DNA of 64,000 nt, taken from assembly GCA_045106195.1 (NCBI GenBank), contig JBGCEH010000010.1, positions 124,001 through 188,000 on the forward strand. The letters run 5' to 3'. Under the pieces are notes generated by a model. It did not search any database. It worked only from the letters and a program-made list of their open reading frames with translations, and was not told the DNA's origin. This document shows, piece by piece, positions 37,032 to 46,161 of this stretch (its first letter is position 1; the number at the start of each line of letters is the position of its first letter). Source of the DNA: Granulosicoccus sp045106195 (lineage in GTDB: Bacteria > Pseudomonadota > Gammaproteobacteria > Granulosicoccales > Granulosicoccaceae). Made by a program: the position numbers and the translations under genes.

Positions 37032-38330
37032 ATGTTTTTAAAAAGCAGTTGCAAACTATCTTTGCTGGCGGCGACAAGCCTAAGTATGGCAACGGCGAGC
37101 ATATCGCTTCATGCACAAGACGAGACCATAAAAGTCGGTGTACTACATTCGCTGTCAGGCACCATGGCAATATCCGAAACCACTTTGAAAGACACGATGC
37201 TGATGTTGATCGATCAGCAAAACGCCAATGGCGGCCTCCTGGGTAAGCAACTGGAAGCGGTTGTTGTTGACCCCGCATCTGACTGGCCGCTCTTTGCTGA
37301 GAAAGCACGTGAGCTGATAGAACAGGAAGGGGTTGTGGCAACGTTTGGAGCATGGACCTCAGTGTCGCGTAAATCAGTGCTGCCAGTATTCGAAGAGCTC
37401 AACAGTCTTCTGTTCTACCCGGTGCAATATGAGGGTGAGGAATCTTCGAAGAATGTTTTCTACACCGGTGCTGCACCTAATCAACAGGCCATACCTGCGG
37501 TGGACTACCTGAGCAATGAAATTGGCGTGGAGCGCTGGGTTCTGGCGGGTACTGACTACGTTTATCCCAGAACAACCAACAAGATTCTGGAAGCCTATCT
37601 GAAGGGTAACGGTGTTGCGAGTGAAGATATCATGATCAACTACACACCATTTGGACATGCAGACTGGCAGTCGATTGTTTCGGAAATCAAGACCTTCGGA
37701 TCTGAAGGCAAGAAGACGGCGGTCGTGTCAACAGTGAATGGCGATGCCAACGTTCCTTTTTACAAAGAGTTAGGTAATCAGGGCATATCGGCGGAGGATA
37801 TTCCGGTTATTGCCTTTTCCGTGGGCGAGGAGGAGTTGTCAGGGTTTGATACCGCACCGCTTGTCGGACATCTCGCGGCCTGGAACTATTTTATGAGTGT
37901 CGATGCAGAGGCTAACGATGCTTTCATTGATAGCTGGCTTGAATTCATTGGCGATGAAGCCAGAGTAACCAACGACCCCATGGAGGCACATTATATCGGG
38001 TTCAACATGTGGGTTAAGGCTGTTGAAAAGGCAGGCACTACTGATGCCTCTGCAGTGCAGGATGCAATTATCGGAGTCGCGGTACCCAATCTTACAGGTG
38101 GCTACTCGGCCATGATGCCTAATCATCATATTACCAAGCCTGTACTGATCGGCGAAATTCAGGATGATGGGCAGTTCGAGGTGGTCTGGGAAACACCCGG
38201 ACTGGTAGCTGGTGATGCATGGTCTGACTTTCTGGACAGCAGCAAGGATTTGATTTCTGACTGGCGGGCACCGCTTTCATGTGGAAACTACAACGTCAGT
38301 ACCGGAGTCTGTTCCGGACAGAACCTTTAA
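37032..38330 (+). CDS. urtA: Urea ABC transporter substrate-binding protein
   Basis: 432 residues. Signal peptide ending near ISLHAQ; then the type I periplasmic-binding fold with KVGVLHSLSGTMAISE, ATFGAWTSVSRKSVLP and NSLLFYPVQYEGEESSKN, segments that set UrtA apart from branched-chain amino acid binders. It captures urea (or short amides) in the periplasm for UrtBCDE. It heads the five-gene operon. Confidence 0.96.
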   Translation: MFLKSSCKLSLLAATSLSMATASISLHAQDETIKVGVLHSLSGTMAISETTLKDTMLMLIDQQNANGGLLGKQLEAVVVDPASDWPLFAEKARELIEQEGVVATFGAWTSVSRKSVLPVFEELNSLLFYPVQYEGEESSKNVFYTGAAPNQQAIPAVDYLSNEIGVERWVLAGTDYVYPRTTNKILEAYLKGNGVASEDIMINYTPFGHADWQSIVSEIKTFGSEGKKTAVVSTVNGDANVPFYKELGNQGISAEDIPVIAFSVGEEELSGFDTAPLVGHLAAWNYFMSVDAEANDAFIDSWLEFIGDEARVTNDPMEAHYIGFNMWVKAVEKAGTTDASAVQDAIIGVAVPNLTGGYSAMMPNHHITKPVLIGEIQDDGQFEVVWETPGLVAGDAWSDFLDSSKDLISDWRAPLSCGNYNVSTGVCSGQNL

Positions 38331-38361
38331 TTCAGGAATAAGCGCCATCTCTTGATCGCTT

Positions 38362-38377
38362 TGCGCATGGATGCGCA
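38362..38377 (+). other. Short hairpin between urtA and urtB
   Basis: TGCGCAT-GG-ATGCGCA forms a compact stem in the 73-base gap. Such hairpins after binding-protein genes often stabilise the upstream message or cut downstream expression, which would give the usual excess of UrtA. Confidence 0.4.
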
Positions 38378-38403
38378 TCACTCTCCTTACCCTGAGTTAA
38401 TAC

Positions 38404-40023
38404 ATGTTTCTGCGCTATACGTTTTTTCATCTGGTTTTACTTTGCCTTCTCGCTGCCAGCCAGTTTGTGCATGCCGAAGTCACTACGGGGATCGCAGAGC
38501 TTGACCCGGTGTTTGAAGCATTTGTCGAAGGTAAAGGGAATGCCAGGACTGAGGCTCTTGCCACCCTTGCCGCCCTGCCCCGTTCAGACAACAGGGAATT
38601 ACTGCAGGGGATCCTTGATGGTGACCTGATGTTTCACAAACCGTCAGGGAAGATTGTCTGGGCTGTGAAAGATGGGCGAGAGTTTACAATGACATCGCTG
38701 GATCGTTCTGAAGATCTGGGTCGTGACAGTAGTCGTCGAATTAAACGATTAAAACTGACTAATAGTATTCGTGGCTATCTTCGACAGTTGATAGCAGGCC
38801 TTGGGCTGTACTCAGAGGATCCTGTGGAACGTCTGGCAGCTATCGATTCCCTTATTGATAGTCCGCAGTCCATTGAACAGGCGACGCTGGATACCTTGCT
38901 GGAAAACGAAAAGGCCGAAGTCGTACTGGTTGCGTTACGCAAGCTTGATACGCGCAAAAAACTGAGCTCCGAAGATCCGTTGTTGAGGCTGACTGCCGTA
39001 AATGCCTTGCGCGGTGATTTGTCATCAGACTCCCGCAGGGCCATCGTGAATATTCAGGCAAACGATGCAGATGAAAAAGTTCGCGCCGCGGCGCTGGCCG
39101 TCCAGCTGTACCATGAACAGCAAGTGAGGTTGTTTGGATGGCTGGAGACTTTATTCTTCGGCCTTAGTCTCGGCTCGGTGTTGGTGTTGGCCGCTATTGG
39201 ACTTGCAATAAGCTTCGGGGTTATGGGCGTAATCAATATGGCCCATGGAGAGCTCATAATGCTAGGGGCCTATTGCGCATGGGCCATGCAGCAATTAATG
39301 CCTCAGTCAATCGCCAGCGCCCTGCTTCTGTCTATCCCGGTAGCGTTTGTATTCACTGGTCTTGTCGGAATCGTCATCGAAAGAACAGTGATCCGGTTTC
39401 TGTATGGTCGTCCACTGGAGACGCTACTGGCAACGTTTGGTATCAGTCTTATCTTGCAGCAGTTGGTTCGTACATTTGTGTCTCCACAAAATGTTCCTGT
39501 TGCCAATCCTGATTTCATGAGTGGAGTCTGGCAGATCAACGGGGTGTTTAGTCTTACGTTCAACCGGCTGTACATTCTGGTTTTTTGTCTTATGGTTTTT
39601 GCTGCGTTGGTTGTGCTGCTCAAACGCAGTCGGTTTGGGCTGGAGGTTCGCGCAGTTTCCCAGAATAGAGCCATGGCCAGGGCCATGGGGGTACGCTCTT
39701 CACGTATTGATTCCCTGACATTCGGGTTGGGTGCCGGGATTGCAGGAATTGCAGGTGTTGCGCTTTCGCAGCTTACCAATGTCGGGCCCAATCTTGGGCA
39801 GGCCTATATTGTTGACAGCTTTATGGTAGTGGTTTTCGGCGGGGTTGGTAATCTCTGGGGCACGTTGATCAGCGGAATGACGTTGGGCATTGCCAACAAA
39901 CTCATGGAACCCTGGGCGGGGGCCATTCTGGCGAAGATTCTTGTTCTGGTCTTCCTTATCATTTTTATCCAGAAACGACCGCGCGGGCTATTTCCTCAAC
40001 GCGGTCGCGCGGTAGAGGGATGA
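38404..40023 (+). CDS. urtB: Urea ABC transporter permease UrtB
   Basis: 539 residues. Signal peptide, then a UrtB-specific periplasmic helical domain (about 25-235, HEAT-like, with TTGIAELDPVFEAF), then a LivH-type permease of about eight TM segments with INMAHGELIMLGAY and VFGGVGNLWGTLISG. The long N-terminal domain distinguishes UrtB from LivH. Its TGA overlaps the urtC ATG by four bases. Confidence 0.95.
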   Translation: MFLRYTFFHLVLLCLLAASQFVHAEVTTGIAELDPVFEAFVEGKGNARTEALATLAALPRSDNRELLQGILDGDLMFHKPSGKIVWAVKDGREFTMTSLDRSEDLGRDSSRRIKRLKLTNSIRGYLRQLIAGLGLYSEDPVERLAAIDSLIDSPQSIEQATLDTLLENEKAEVVLVALRKLDTRKKLSSEDPLLRLTAVNALRGDLSSDSRRAIVNIQANDADEKVRAAALAVQLYHEQQVRLFGWLETLFFGLSLGSVLVLAAIGLAISFGVMGVINMAHGELIMLGAYCAWAMQQLMPQSIASALLLSIPVAFVFTGLVGIVIERTVIRFLYGRPLETLLATFGISLILQQLVRTFVSPQNVPVANPDFMSGVWQINGVFSLTFNRLYILVFCLMVFAALVVLLKRSRFGLEVRAVSQNRAMARAMGVRSSRIDSLTFGLGAGIAGIAGVALSQLTNVGPNLGQAYIVDSFMVVVFGGVGNLWGTLISGMTLGIANKLMEPWAGAILAKILVLVFLIIFIQKRPRGLFPQRGRAVEG

Positions 40024-41132
40024 TCGGGATGCGCGCCGGAAAATCACGATTGTCTACGCTGTTATTCGTCAGTGCAGTCATTGCCTTGCTTGTTAGCGTC
40101 ACCACGTTTAATCAGTTACCAGCGGGTCATGAGCTACACGTCGGTAACTACATGGTCGGGCTTTTAGGCAAGTACCTGACGTATGCGATATTAGCGGTAG
40201 CGGTAGATCTGGTGTGGGGGTACCTGGGTATTCTCAGTCTAGGGCATGCCGCTTTTTTTGCCTTGGGCGGCTACGCCATGGGAATGCACCTGATGCGGCA
40301 GATTGGTGATCGCGGTGTTTATGGCAATCCTGACTTGCCGGATTTCATGGTATTTCTGAACTGGACAGAGCTACCTTGGTACTGGAGTGGCTTTGACAGT
40401 TTTGCCTTTACCGCGCTGATGATTTTTCTGGTGCCTGGGCTTCTGGCCTTTGTGTTTGGCTGGTTTGCATTTCGCTCGCGAGTCAATGGTGTGTATCTGT
40501 CGATTATCACTCAGGCTTTAACGTATGCCCTGATGCTGGCTTTCTTTCGTAACGAGATGGGCTTTGGTGGTAACAACGGGTTGACCGATTTCAAGGATTT
40601 GCTGGGGTTTGATCTGCGTTCGGACAACACCCGGCTTGGCCTGTTTATAGCCTCTGGGGTTGCGCTTGTTTTTGTTTACCTCTTATGTGACAGTATTTTA
40701 CGTTCACGGCTAGGCAAAGTGGCCATTGCCATTCGCGATGCAGAGGATCGGACACGCTTTCTGGGCTATCGGGTTGAAAGAGTAAAGCTTGCGCTGTTTA
40801 CCTTATCTGCGATGATTGCAGGATTGGCAGGTGCTCTCTATGTGCCACAGGTTGGTATCATTAATCCGGGTGAATTCTCTCCGCTCAACTCAATTGAAGT
40901 GGTGGTCTGGGTAGCTATTGGTGGGCGCGGCACGCTCTACGGGGCTGTTGTTGGTGCTCTGGGTGTCAACTACGCCAAGACCTGGTTTACGGGTGCTTAC
41001 CCGGAGGCCTGGTTATTTGCACTGGGTTTGCTCTTTGTGGTGGTGACATTGTTGTTGCCCAAAGGGATTGCGGGGCTGCGTGTTCGACGGAATCGCGCCA
41101 AGGCCGCCAGCGTTGTGGAGAAAAGCGCATGA
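40020..41132 (+). CDS. urtC: Urea ABC transporter permease UrtC
   Basis: 370 residues, LivM-type permease. DLVWGYLGILSLGHAAFFALGGYAMGMHL (key Gly/His positions) and the coupling helix region VAIRDAEDRTRFLGY are present. The start may be 40020, which overlaps urtB (ATGA), or the Met three codons in. It ends overlapping urtD by four bases. Confidence 0.95.
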   Translation: MIGMRAGKSRLSTLLFVSAVIALLVSVTTFNQLPAGHELHVGNYMVGLLGKYLTYAILAVAVDLVWGYLGILSLGHAAFFALGGYAMGMHLMRQIGDRGVYGNPDLPDFMVFLNWTELPWYWSGFDSFAFTALMIFLVPGLLAFVFGWFAFRSRVNGVYLSIITQALTYALMLAFFRNEMGFGGNNGLTDFKDLLGFDLRSDNTRLGLFIASGVALVFVYLLCDSILRSRLGKVAIAIRDAEDRTRFLGYRVERVKLALFTLSAMIAGLAGALYVPQVGIINPGEFSPLNSIEVVVWVAIGGRGTLYGAVVGALGVNYAKTWFTGAYPEAWLFALGLLFVVVTLLLPKGIAGLRVRRNRAKAASVVEKSA

Positions 41133-41974
41133 GTGGCAGCGACGCTTATCACAGACCGTTGATCAAGCGGGATCGTGTTTTTGAGTTTTTGATTCCACGG
41201 TATGTCGAGGATCTGGATATTTCCCACGGTACTGCATTGTACCTTGAGGATATCTCTGTCAATTTTGATGGCTTTCAGGCAATTAAAAATCTTAATTTCT
41301 ACGTCAACACAGGCGAGCTTCGTTGCCTTATTGGTCCAAATGGAGCGGGCAAGACAACGTTGATGGATATTGTCACAGGCAAGACACGTCCGGATACCGG
41401 TAGTGCCTGGTTTGGGCAGCGTATCAATTTACTGCGGATGGATGAAGCCGAGATAGCGCAGGCAGGTATCGGGCGAAAATTCCAGAAACCGTCGGTATTC
41501 GAGAACTTGAGTGTGTTTGACAATCTAGAGCTGTCAATGGATGGCACGCGGACGGTATGGGGGACTTTCAAAGCGCGATTGAGCGGCGAGACTGTTGACC
41601 GGATTGAGTCTATAGCTGACACCATTAATCTGCTTGAACAGTTGCATCAGAACGCAGGGCTGTTGTCGCACGGGCAGAAGCAATGGCTTGAGATAGGTAT
41701 GCTTATCATGCAAAACCCGTTGCTGCTACTGGTGGACGAACCTGCCGCTGGTATGACGCATCAGGAAATGGATAAAACCGTTGAACTCCTGCGCAGCCTG
41801 TCCGGTGAGCGTGCGGTGGTCGTGGTTGAGCACGACATGGAATTTGTACGTGCCTTGCAGTCGCCAGTCACCGTACTTCATCAAGGTAGTGTTTTGGCCG
41901 AAGGCAGCATGAATGATATTCAGAACAACAGTGAAGTAATGCGTGTTTACCTGGGCACGGAGAGTACGACATGA
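41129..41974 (+). CDS. urtD: Urea ABC transporter ATPase UrtD
   Basis: 281 residues. Walker A GPNGAGKTT, an LSHGQKQWLEIG signature (LSHGQ in place of LSGGQ, usual for UrtD), Walker B LLLLVDEPAAGM and switch His in VEHDMEF. The 40-residue N-terminal extension before the ATPase core is normal for UrtD. It overlaps urtC and urtE by four bases each. Confidence 0.95.
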   Translation: MSGSDAYHRPLIKRDRVFEFLIPRYVEDLDISHGTALYLEDISVNFDGFQAIKNLNFYVNTGELRCLIGPNGAGKTTLMDIVTGKTRPDTGSAWFGQRINLLRMDEAEIAQAGIGRKFQKPSVFENLSVFDNLELSMDGTRTVWGTFKARLSGETVDRIESIADTINLLEQLHQNAGLLSHGQKQWLEIGMLIMQNPLLLLVDEPAAGMTHQEMDKTVELLRSLSGERAVVVVEHDMEFVRALQSPVTVLHQGSVLAEGSMNDIQNNSEVMRVYLGTESTT

Positions 41975-42669
41975 TCACGCTCAGTGGTATTGATCAGTAC
42001 TATGGGTCTTCCCATACACTCAAAGATGTGAACCTGTCGGTAAGAGAAGGCTCGTGCACGATACTAATGGGGCGTAATGGGGTAGGCAAGACTACATTGA
42101 TGCAATGCATCACCGGGCTTCTGCCCATTCGCAAGGGAAACATCAGTTTGGGTGAAGGACGCTCGCTGACAAAGGTGTCAGCAGAGAAGCGGGCCTTCAT
42201 GGGGATAGGCTATGTGCCACAGGGCCGGCAGATTTTTCCCTTGCTGACGGTTGAAGAGAATCTGGCCATTGGGCTAACGGCCAGGAATGATGGCCAGCGA
42301 AGTATTCCGGAACTTATTTATACGTTGTTTCCTGTGCTCAAGGACATGCGTAAAAGACGTGGTGGTGATCTCTCTGGTGGCCAGCAACAACAATTGGCCA
42401 TTGGCCGGGCTTTGGCAACACAGCCGGAGGTATTGTTACTGGATGAACCGACAGAAGGCATTCAGCCTAACGTGGTTCAGGATATTGGCGACATCATTCA
42501 GAAGTTGAACAAGGAGATCGGGCTCACCGTGTTACTCGTGGAACAGAAACTACCATTTGCCCGACGAATTGGCGATGACTTCGCCATAATGGATCGTGGG
42601 CATATTGTAGCCAGTGGTGCCATGGATGAGCTCGGAGATGATCTGGTGCGGCAGTACCTGACGGTTTAG
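41971..42669 (+). CDS. urtE: Urea ABC transporter ATPase UrtE
   Basis: 232 residues, LivF-like ATPase. Walker A GRNGVGKTT, signature LSGGQQQQLAIGRAL, Walker B LLLDEPTEGIQPNVV. The start overlaps urtD (ATGA) and the stop overlaps the convergent acyl-CoA synthetase stop by four bases. No urease gene is seen in this window, so hydrolysis must be encoded elsewhere. Confidence 0.95.
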   Translation: MITLSGIDQYYGSSHTLKDVNLSVREGSCTILMGRNGVGKTTLMQCITGLLPIRKGNISLGEGRSLTKVSAEKRAFMGIGYVPQGRQIFPLLTVEENLAIGLTARNDGQRSIPELIYTLFPVLKDMRKRRGGDLSGGQQQQLAIGRALATQPEVLLLDEPTEGIQPNVVQDIGDIIQKLNKEIGLTVLLVEQKLPFARRIGDDFAIMDRGHIVASGAMDELGDDLVRQYLTV

Positions 42670-44924
42670 GCGTCTCTAACGGCCAACAAGGCATCCACGG
42701 CAATGCAGGCATTCTCTGTGCAGATTAGCGGGTTGACCTCCAGCTCTACAAGTCTGTCACCCAGTTGCAGTGCAGCTTGCTGTACAGCCTCCAATGCGTC
42801 CAGCAAGCATTCCCTGTCGACAACGGGGCGTCCACGAAAACCATTAAGCAGTTGAGCACAACGAAGTCGTTGTATGCGTCGATTCAGTTCCTCACGGGAA
42901 GCCGGTAGTAAACAGAACTCGGAATCGTGAAGGATCTCCGCATAAATACCCCCGGCGCTTAGTGTCATTAATAACCCGTGTACCGGGTCATGAACCACAC
43001 TGACGAGTAATTCAGCGACGCAACCTTCAACGTATTCTTCGATCAGGCAGCCACCTTCGCAGTTGATGCGCTGTATCGCCCGCTCCAGTTCACGACGGTT
43101 TTCGATGTGTAGTTCGATGGCATTAGCTTCACTTTTATGGATCAGGCCAAGACCCTTGGCGACCACCGGGTAGCTGAACGTTGGTGAAGCCTTGTCCAGT
43201 GCCTTACTCAGTTTCAGAGATGAGCGAACATCGGCGAACGAAAGTCTGACGCTGACAGGTACCTGCATACCAAATCTGTTGAGCCAGCGCTTTGCGGTGC
43301 ATTCGTCCAGCATACGGGGCACCTGAGGGTCGGACTTGGCGGCTTTGACCAGGCCCCAGACCTGTTGACTGGCTCGCCGTGCGCTGGGTTTATCATCAAG
43401 CTGTGCGCCTTTGCCTTGCCCGTTCAGTAGTGACAGAACGGCCGCGCGCGCTGTAACGGTTCTTTGATCTGCAAGCCACACTGGCGGGGATTCATCAAGC
43501 TGTGCAGCGATGTCCAACCAGGCAGCGTTACGCAGTGCCAACATACCATCACGAATACCGGCTAATGGGACAACACCCGCCTCGATTAGATAGTCCGCCA
43601 TGGACTCCGGCATGTTTTCAGGCAAGGTTGCGAGCACGGCTGCAAAACCTTGCCAGTTTCGTGTGGCTTCGATATACGCATCAGCGGCAGCTTTCCACTG
43701 GTCAATGTTACAACGATCATGACGAGGAAAATCCAGCACTAGCAAGGCAATATCGGCGATGGACTCAAACTGATCATTAGCGGATACGGTATCGCTTCCA
43801 GGTGCTGCCTTGGCTTGCAACATCGCGCGGACCATACCCACCATCGCATCAGAGTCATCCCAGATAGCGGTGTGGTAATCGAGAGGATTGGACAAGCGCA
43901 GCTGTTTTCCAAGGACCTCATCCAACTCGGTTTTCTGCGCTGTTCCCAGGGCCGGGAACGTCAGACCGACTGATTGTGCAACATCCCCGATCATGGCAGC
44001 CTCGCCCCCAGAGCAGCTCATTGAAAGCAGTCTGTAGCCACCAACAGGGCGTTGGCTGTTTAGCACTTTTAGTGTCTCTACAAATTCTCCGAGGCCATGC
44101 ACTCGAATCATATTGAGCCGCTCAAGAAACGCACTGGCTGCAGCATCGTCGCCGGATAGCGACCGTGTATGCGACAACAGAGCGGCTCTTGATAGCGGAG
44201 TGACTCCGGTTTTCAGTACAACAATATGTTTGCCAAGTTCGCGTGCACGCGAGGCCAGCGCCTCAAATGCACGGATATCGGAGAACCCTTCTATATGCAG
44301 GCCAAGCGCACTGACGCGCGCATCTTCGATTATCGCTGTTGCCAGCTCTGCGTGAGTAGTCTGGGCCTGATTTCCAACGGTGAGTAAATACGATACTGGC
44401 AGACCACGCTGTTGCATGGTGAGATTGATTGCGATGTTGGATGACTGAGTGATGATAGCCACACCGCTATCAACAGGCCTGCCACCGTGCTGGTCAGGCC
44501 AGAGCGCCACCTTGTCTACGTAGTTGATCAATCCGTAGCAGTTGGGGCCCAATAACGGCATGTTACCAGCGGCTTCAATCAAACGAGCCTGTCGCGACTC
44601 GGCTTGCATATCGCGACTGGCTGTTTCACTGAATCCCGCAGCAAAACAGATGGCACCACCAGCACCTGTAGTGCTCAGTCGTTGAACGATGTCGATGGTG
44701 CTTTCATTATTCACACCAATGAAGCAGGCATCGGGCGGCCCTGGTAAATCATCTATCGAGGCATAACAGGCGAGCCCCTCCAGCGTTTTTTGACTGGGGT
44801 GTACCGGCAAGATGTCACCCGTGAAGCCAAGCTTGCGGCATTGCTGGATCACGGAAGCAGCCCACTGGCCTCCAAAAACCGCAATACTTTGCGGGGACAG
44901 CATGCGCTCGAATCTGTTTTTCAC
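42666..44924 (-). CDS. NDP-forming acyl-CoA synthetase (acetate-CoA ligase family)
   Basis: 752 residues. CoA-binding Rossmann domain (about 1-130, SIAVFGG start, LGPNCYGL), succinyl-CoA-synthetase-like flavodoxin domains with the phospho-His segment SHTRSLSGDDAA (the family has SHTGxLAGSDA; Gly to Arg is unusual), and a C-terminal ATP-grasp domain (about 540-750; YPVVAKGLGLIHKSE, EEYVEG, ELEVNPL). It converts an acyl-CoA plus ADP and phosphate to acid plus ATP, or the reverse activation. It lies 12 bases downstream of the TRAP binding-protein gene, so activation of an imported acid is likely. Confidence 0.88.
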   Translation of the reverse strand: MKNRFERMLSPQSIAVFGGQWAASVIQQCRKLGFTGDILPVHPSQKTLEGLACYASIDDLPGPPDACFIGVNNESTIDIVQRLSTTGAGGAICFAAGFSETASRDMQAESRQARLIEAAGNMPLLGPNCYGLINYVDKVALWPDQHGGRPVDSGVAIITQSSNIAINLTMQQRGLPVSYLLTVGNQAQTTHAELATAIIEDARVSALGLHIEGFSDIRAFEALASRARELGKHIVVLKTGVTPLSRAALLSHTRSLSGDDAAASAFLERLNMIRVHGLGEFVETLKVLNSQRPVGGYRLLSMSCSGGEAAMIGDVAQSVGLTFPALGTAQKTELDEVLGKQLRLSNPLDYHTAIWDDSDAMVGMVRAMLQAKAAPGSDTVSANDQFESIADIALLVLDFPRHDRCNIDQWKAAADAYIEATRNWQGFAAVLATLPENMPESMADYLIEAGVVPLAGIRDGMLALRNAAWLDIAAQLDESPPVWLADQRTVTARAAVLSLLNGQGKGAQLDDKPSARRASQQVWGLVKAAKSDPQVPRMLDECTAKRWLNRFGMQVPVSVRLSFADVRSSLKLSKALDKASPTFSYPVVAKGLGLIHKSEANAIELHIENRRELERAIQRINCEGGCLIEEYVEGCVAELLVSVVHDPVHGLLMTLSAGGIYAEILHDSEFCLLPASREELNRRIQRLRCAQLLNGFRGRPVVDRECLLDALEAVQQAALQLGDRLVELEVNPLICTENACIAVDALLAVRDA

Positions 44925-44936
44925 GATATCTTGTTT

Positions 44937-46016
44937 TTATGTTGTGCGTTGACGATACATGGCGCCTTGCATCACGTTTGCGTAGTCACGAGCCACTTCC
45001 AGAAAAGCGTTGTAGCTCAGCATGACTTCATTAAAACTCTCGTTTTCCGTGGCAAGCTCTGTCATTACCTCCAATGATGCATCGCGCAATGCAGTCACTA
45101 CCTCATCCGGAAACTCGCGGAAGTCGACACCCTCCTCTTTCAACTGCGTCATTGACTTTGCGTTGAAGTAATCGAATTGCGCCAGTGTCTCCACTGATGC
45201 AGCTTCGGCCGCATTGGCAATAATGGCCTGCAGATCTGCCGGTAATTCATTGAAGGCGTCCGCGTTTATGACAATCTCAAGCGCTGCCGCTGGCTCATGA
45301 AAAGCCGGGATGTAGCACAGCTTGGCAAGATCATGTAAACCGAACGCCTGGTCCAGCATCGGCCCAACCCATTCTGCGGCATCGATTGCTCCTGACTTGA
45401 ACGCCGGTACGATCTCCGGCGGGGATAACAATACCGCATTGACCCCGAGTTTTCGCATGGCTTCTCCACCCAAGCCTGCAATACGCATGGTCAACCCTTT
45501 GAGATCTTCAATAGTATTCACGGGCTTGCTGAACCATCCCCCGCTTTGAGTGCCACTGTTACCGGAGTAGAAAGGCACGAGCCCACGCTCGGCATACAGT
45601 TTGTTCCATAAATCCTGTCCGCCACCATACCGCAGCCATGAGGCGTGCTCCGTGGCAGATAGACCGAACGGCACAGTACTGAAAAAATGCAGGGCAGGAT
45701 TTTTAGCCGCAGCATAGTACGGTGTGGAATGACCGATTTCTGCGATACCCTGCTGGACGACCTCCTCCACCCCGAAAGGGGGCACCATATCGCCGCCGGA
45801 AAATACCTTGAAAGTCAGTCTGCCATCCGACATGGCAGACACTCTCTGAGCAAAACTTGTGACGTTGCTTCCAATTCCAGGGGCGTCTGCAGGAAAGGAG
45901 GTGGGTAGTTTCCACTCGATCTTGCCACTGGCAATCGCTGGAGCACCGGTTATCAGGGAAGCGGTTGATACTGAACCGATAGCGGATGCTTTTTGGATGA
46001 ATTCACGACGCTTCAT
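44937..46016 (-). CDS. TRAP transporter substrate-binding protein, DctP/TakP-like
   Basis: 359 residues. Twin-arginine signal (KRREFIQK, then a hydrophobic stretch to GAPAIAS). DctP fold with TIEDLKGLTMRIAG (the Arg binds the carboxylate) and GAIDAAEWVGP, as in TakP-type 2-oxoacid binders. It should capture an organic acid in the periplasm. The DctQ and DctM membrane subunits are not in the window, so it is an orphan here, unless they are encoded elsewhere. It precedes the acyl-CoA synthetase gene. Confidence 0.92.
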   Translation of the reverse strand: MKRREFIQKASAIGSVSTASLITGAPAIASGKIEWKLPTSFPADAPGIGSNVTSFAQRVSAMSDGRLTFKVFSGGDMVPPFGVEEVVQQGIAEIGHSTPYYAAAKNPALHFFSTVPFGLSATEHASWLRYGGGQDLWNKLYAERGLVPFYSGNSGTQSGGWFSKPVNTIEDLKGLTMRIAGLGGEAMRKLGVNAVLLSPPEIVPAFKSGAIDAAEWVGPMLDQAFGLHDLAKLCYIPAFHEPAAALEIVINADAFNELPADLQAIIANAAEAASVETLAQFDYFNAKSMTQLKEEGVDFREFPDEVVTALRDASLEVMTELATENESFNEVMLSYNAFLEVARDYANVMQGAMYRQRTT

Positions 46017-46161
46017 GCAGATACTGAAGTCCTTCTACGAAAAGTGGAGTTTTGACCGGCCATTCTAAGCTGTGTCTGAAAAAAATGGGACACACAAAAA
46101 CCGCTTTAAGGCTTTGTCGGGCTAGCATAGCGCAAGCAGCTGTGCCGCAGGAGCGTGTCAG

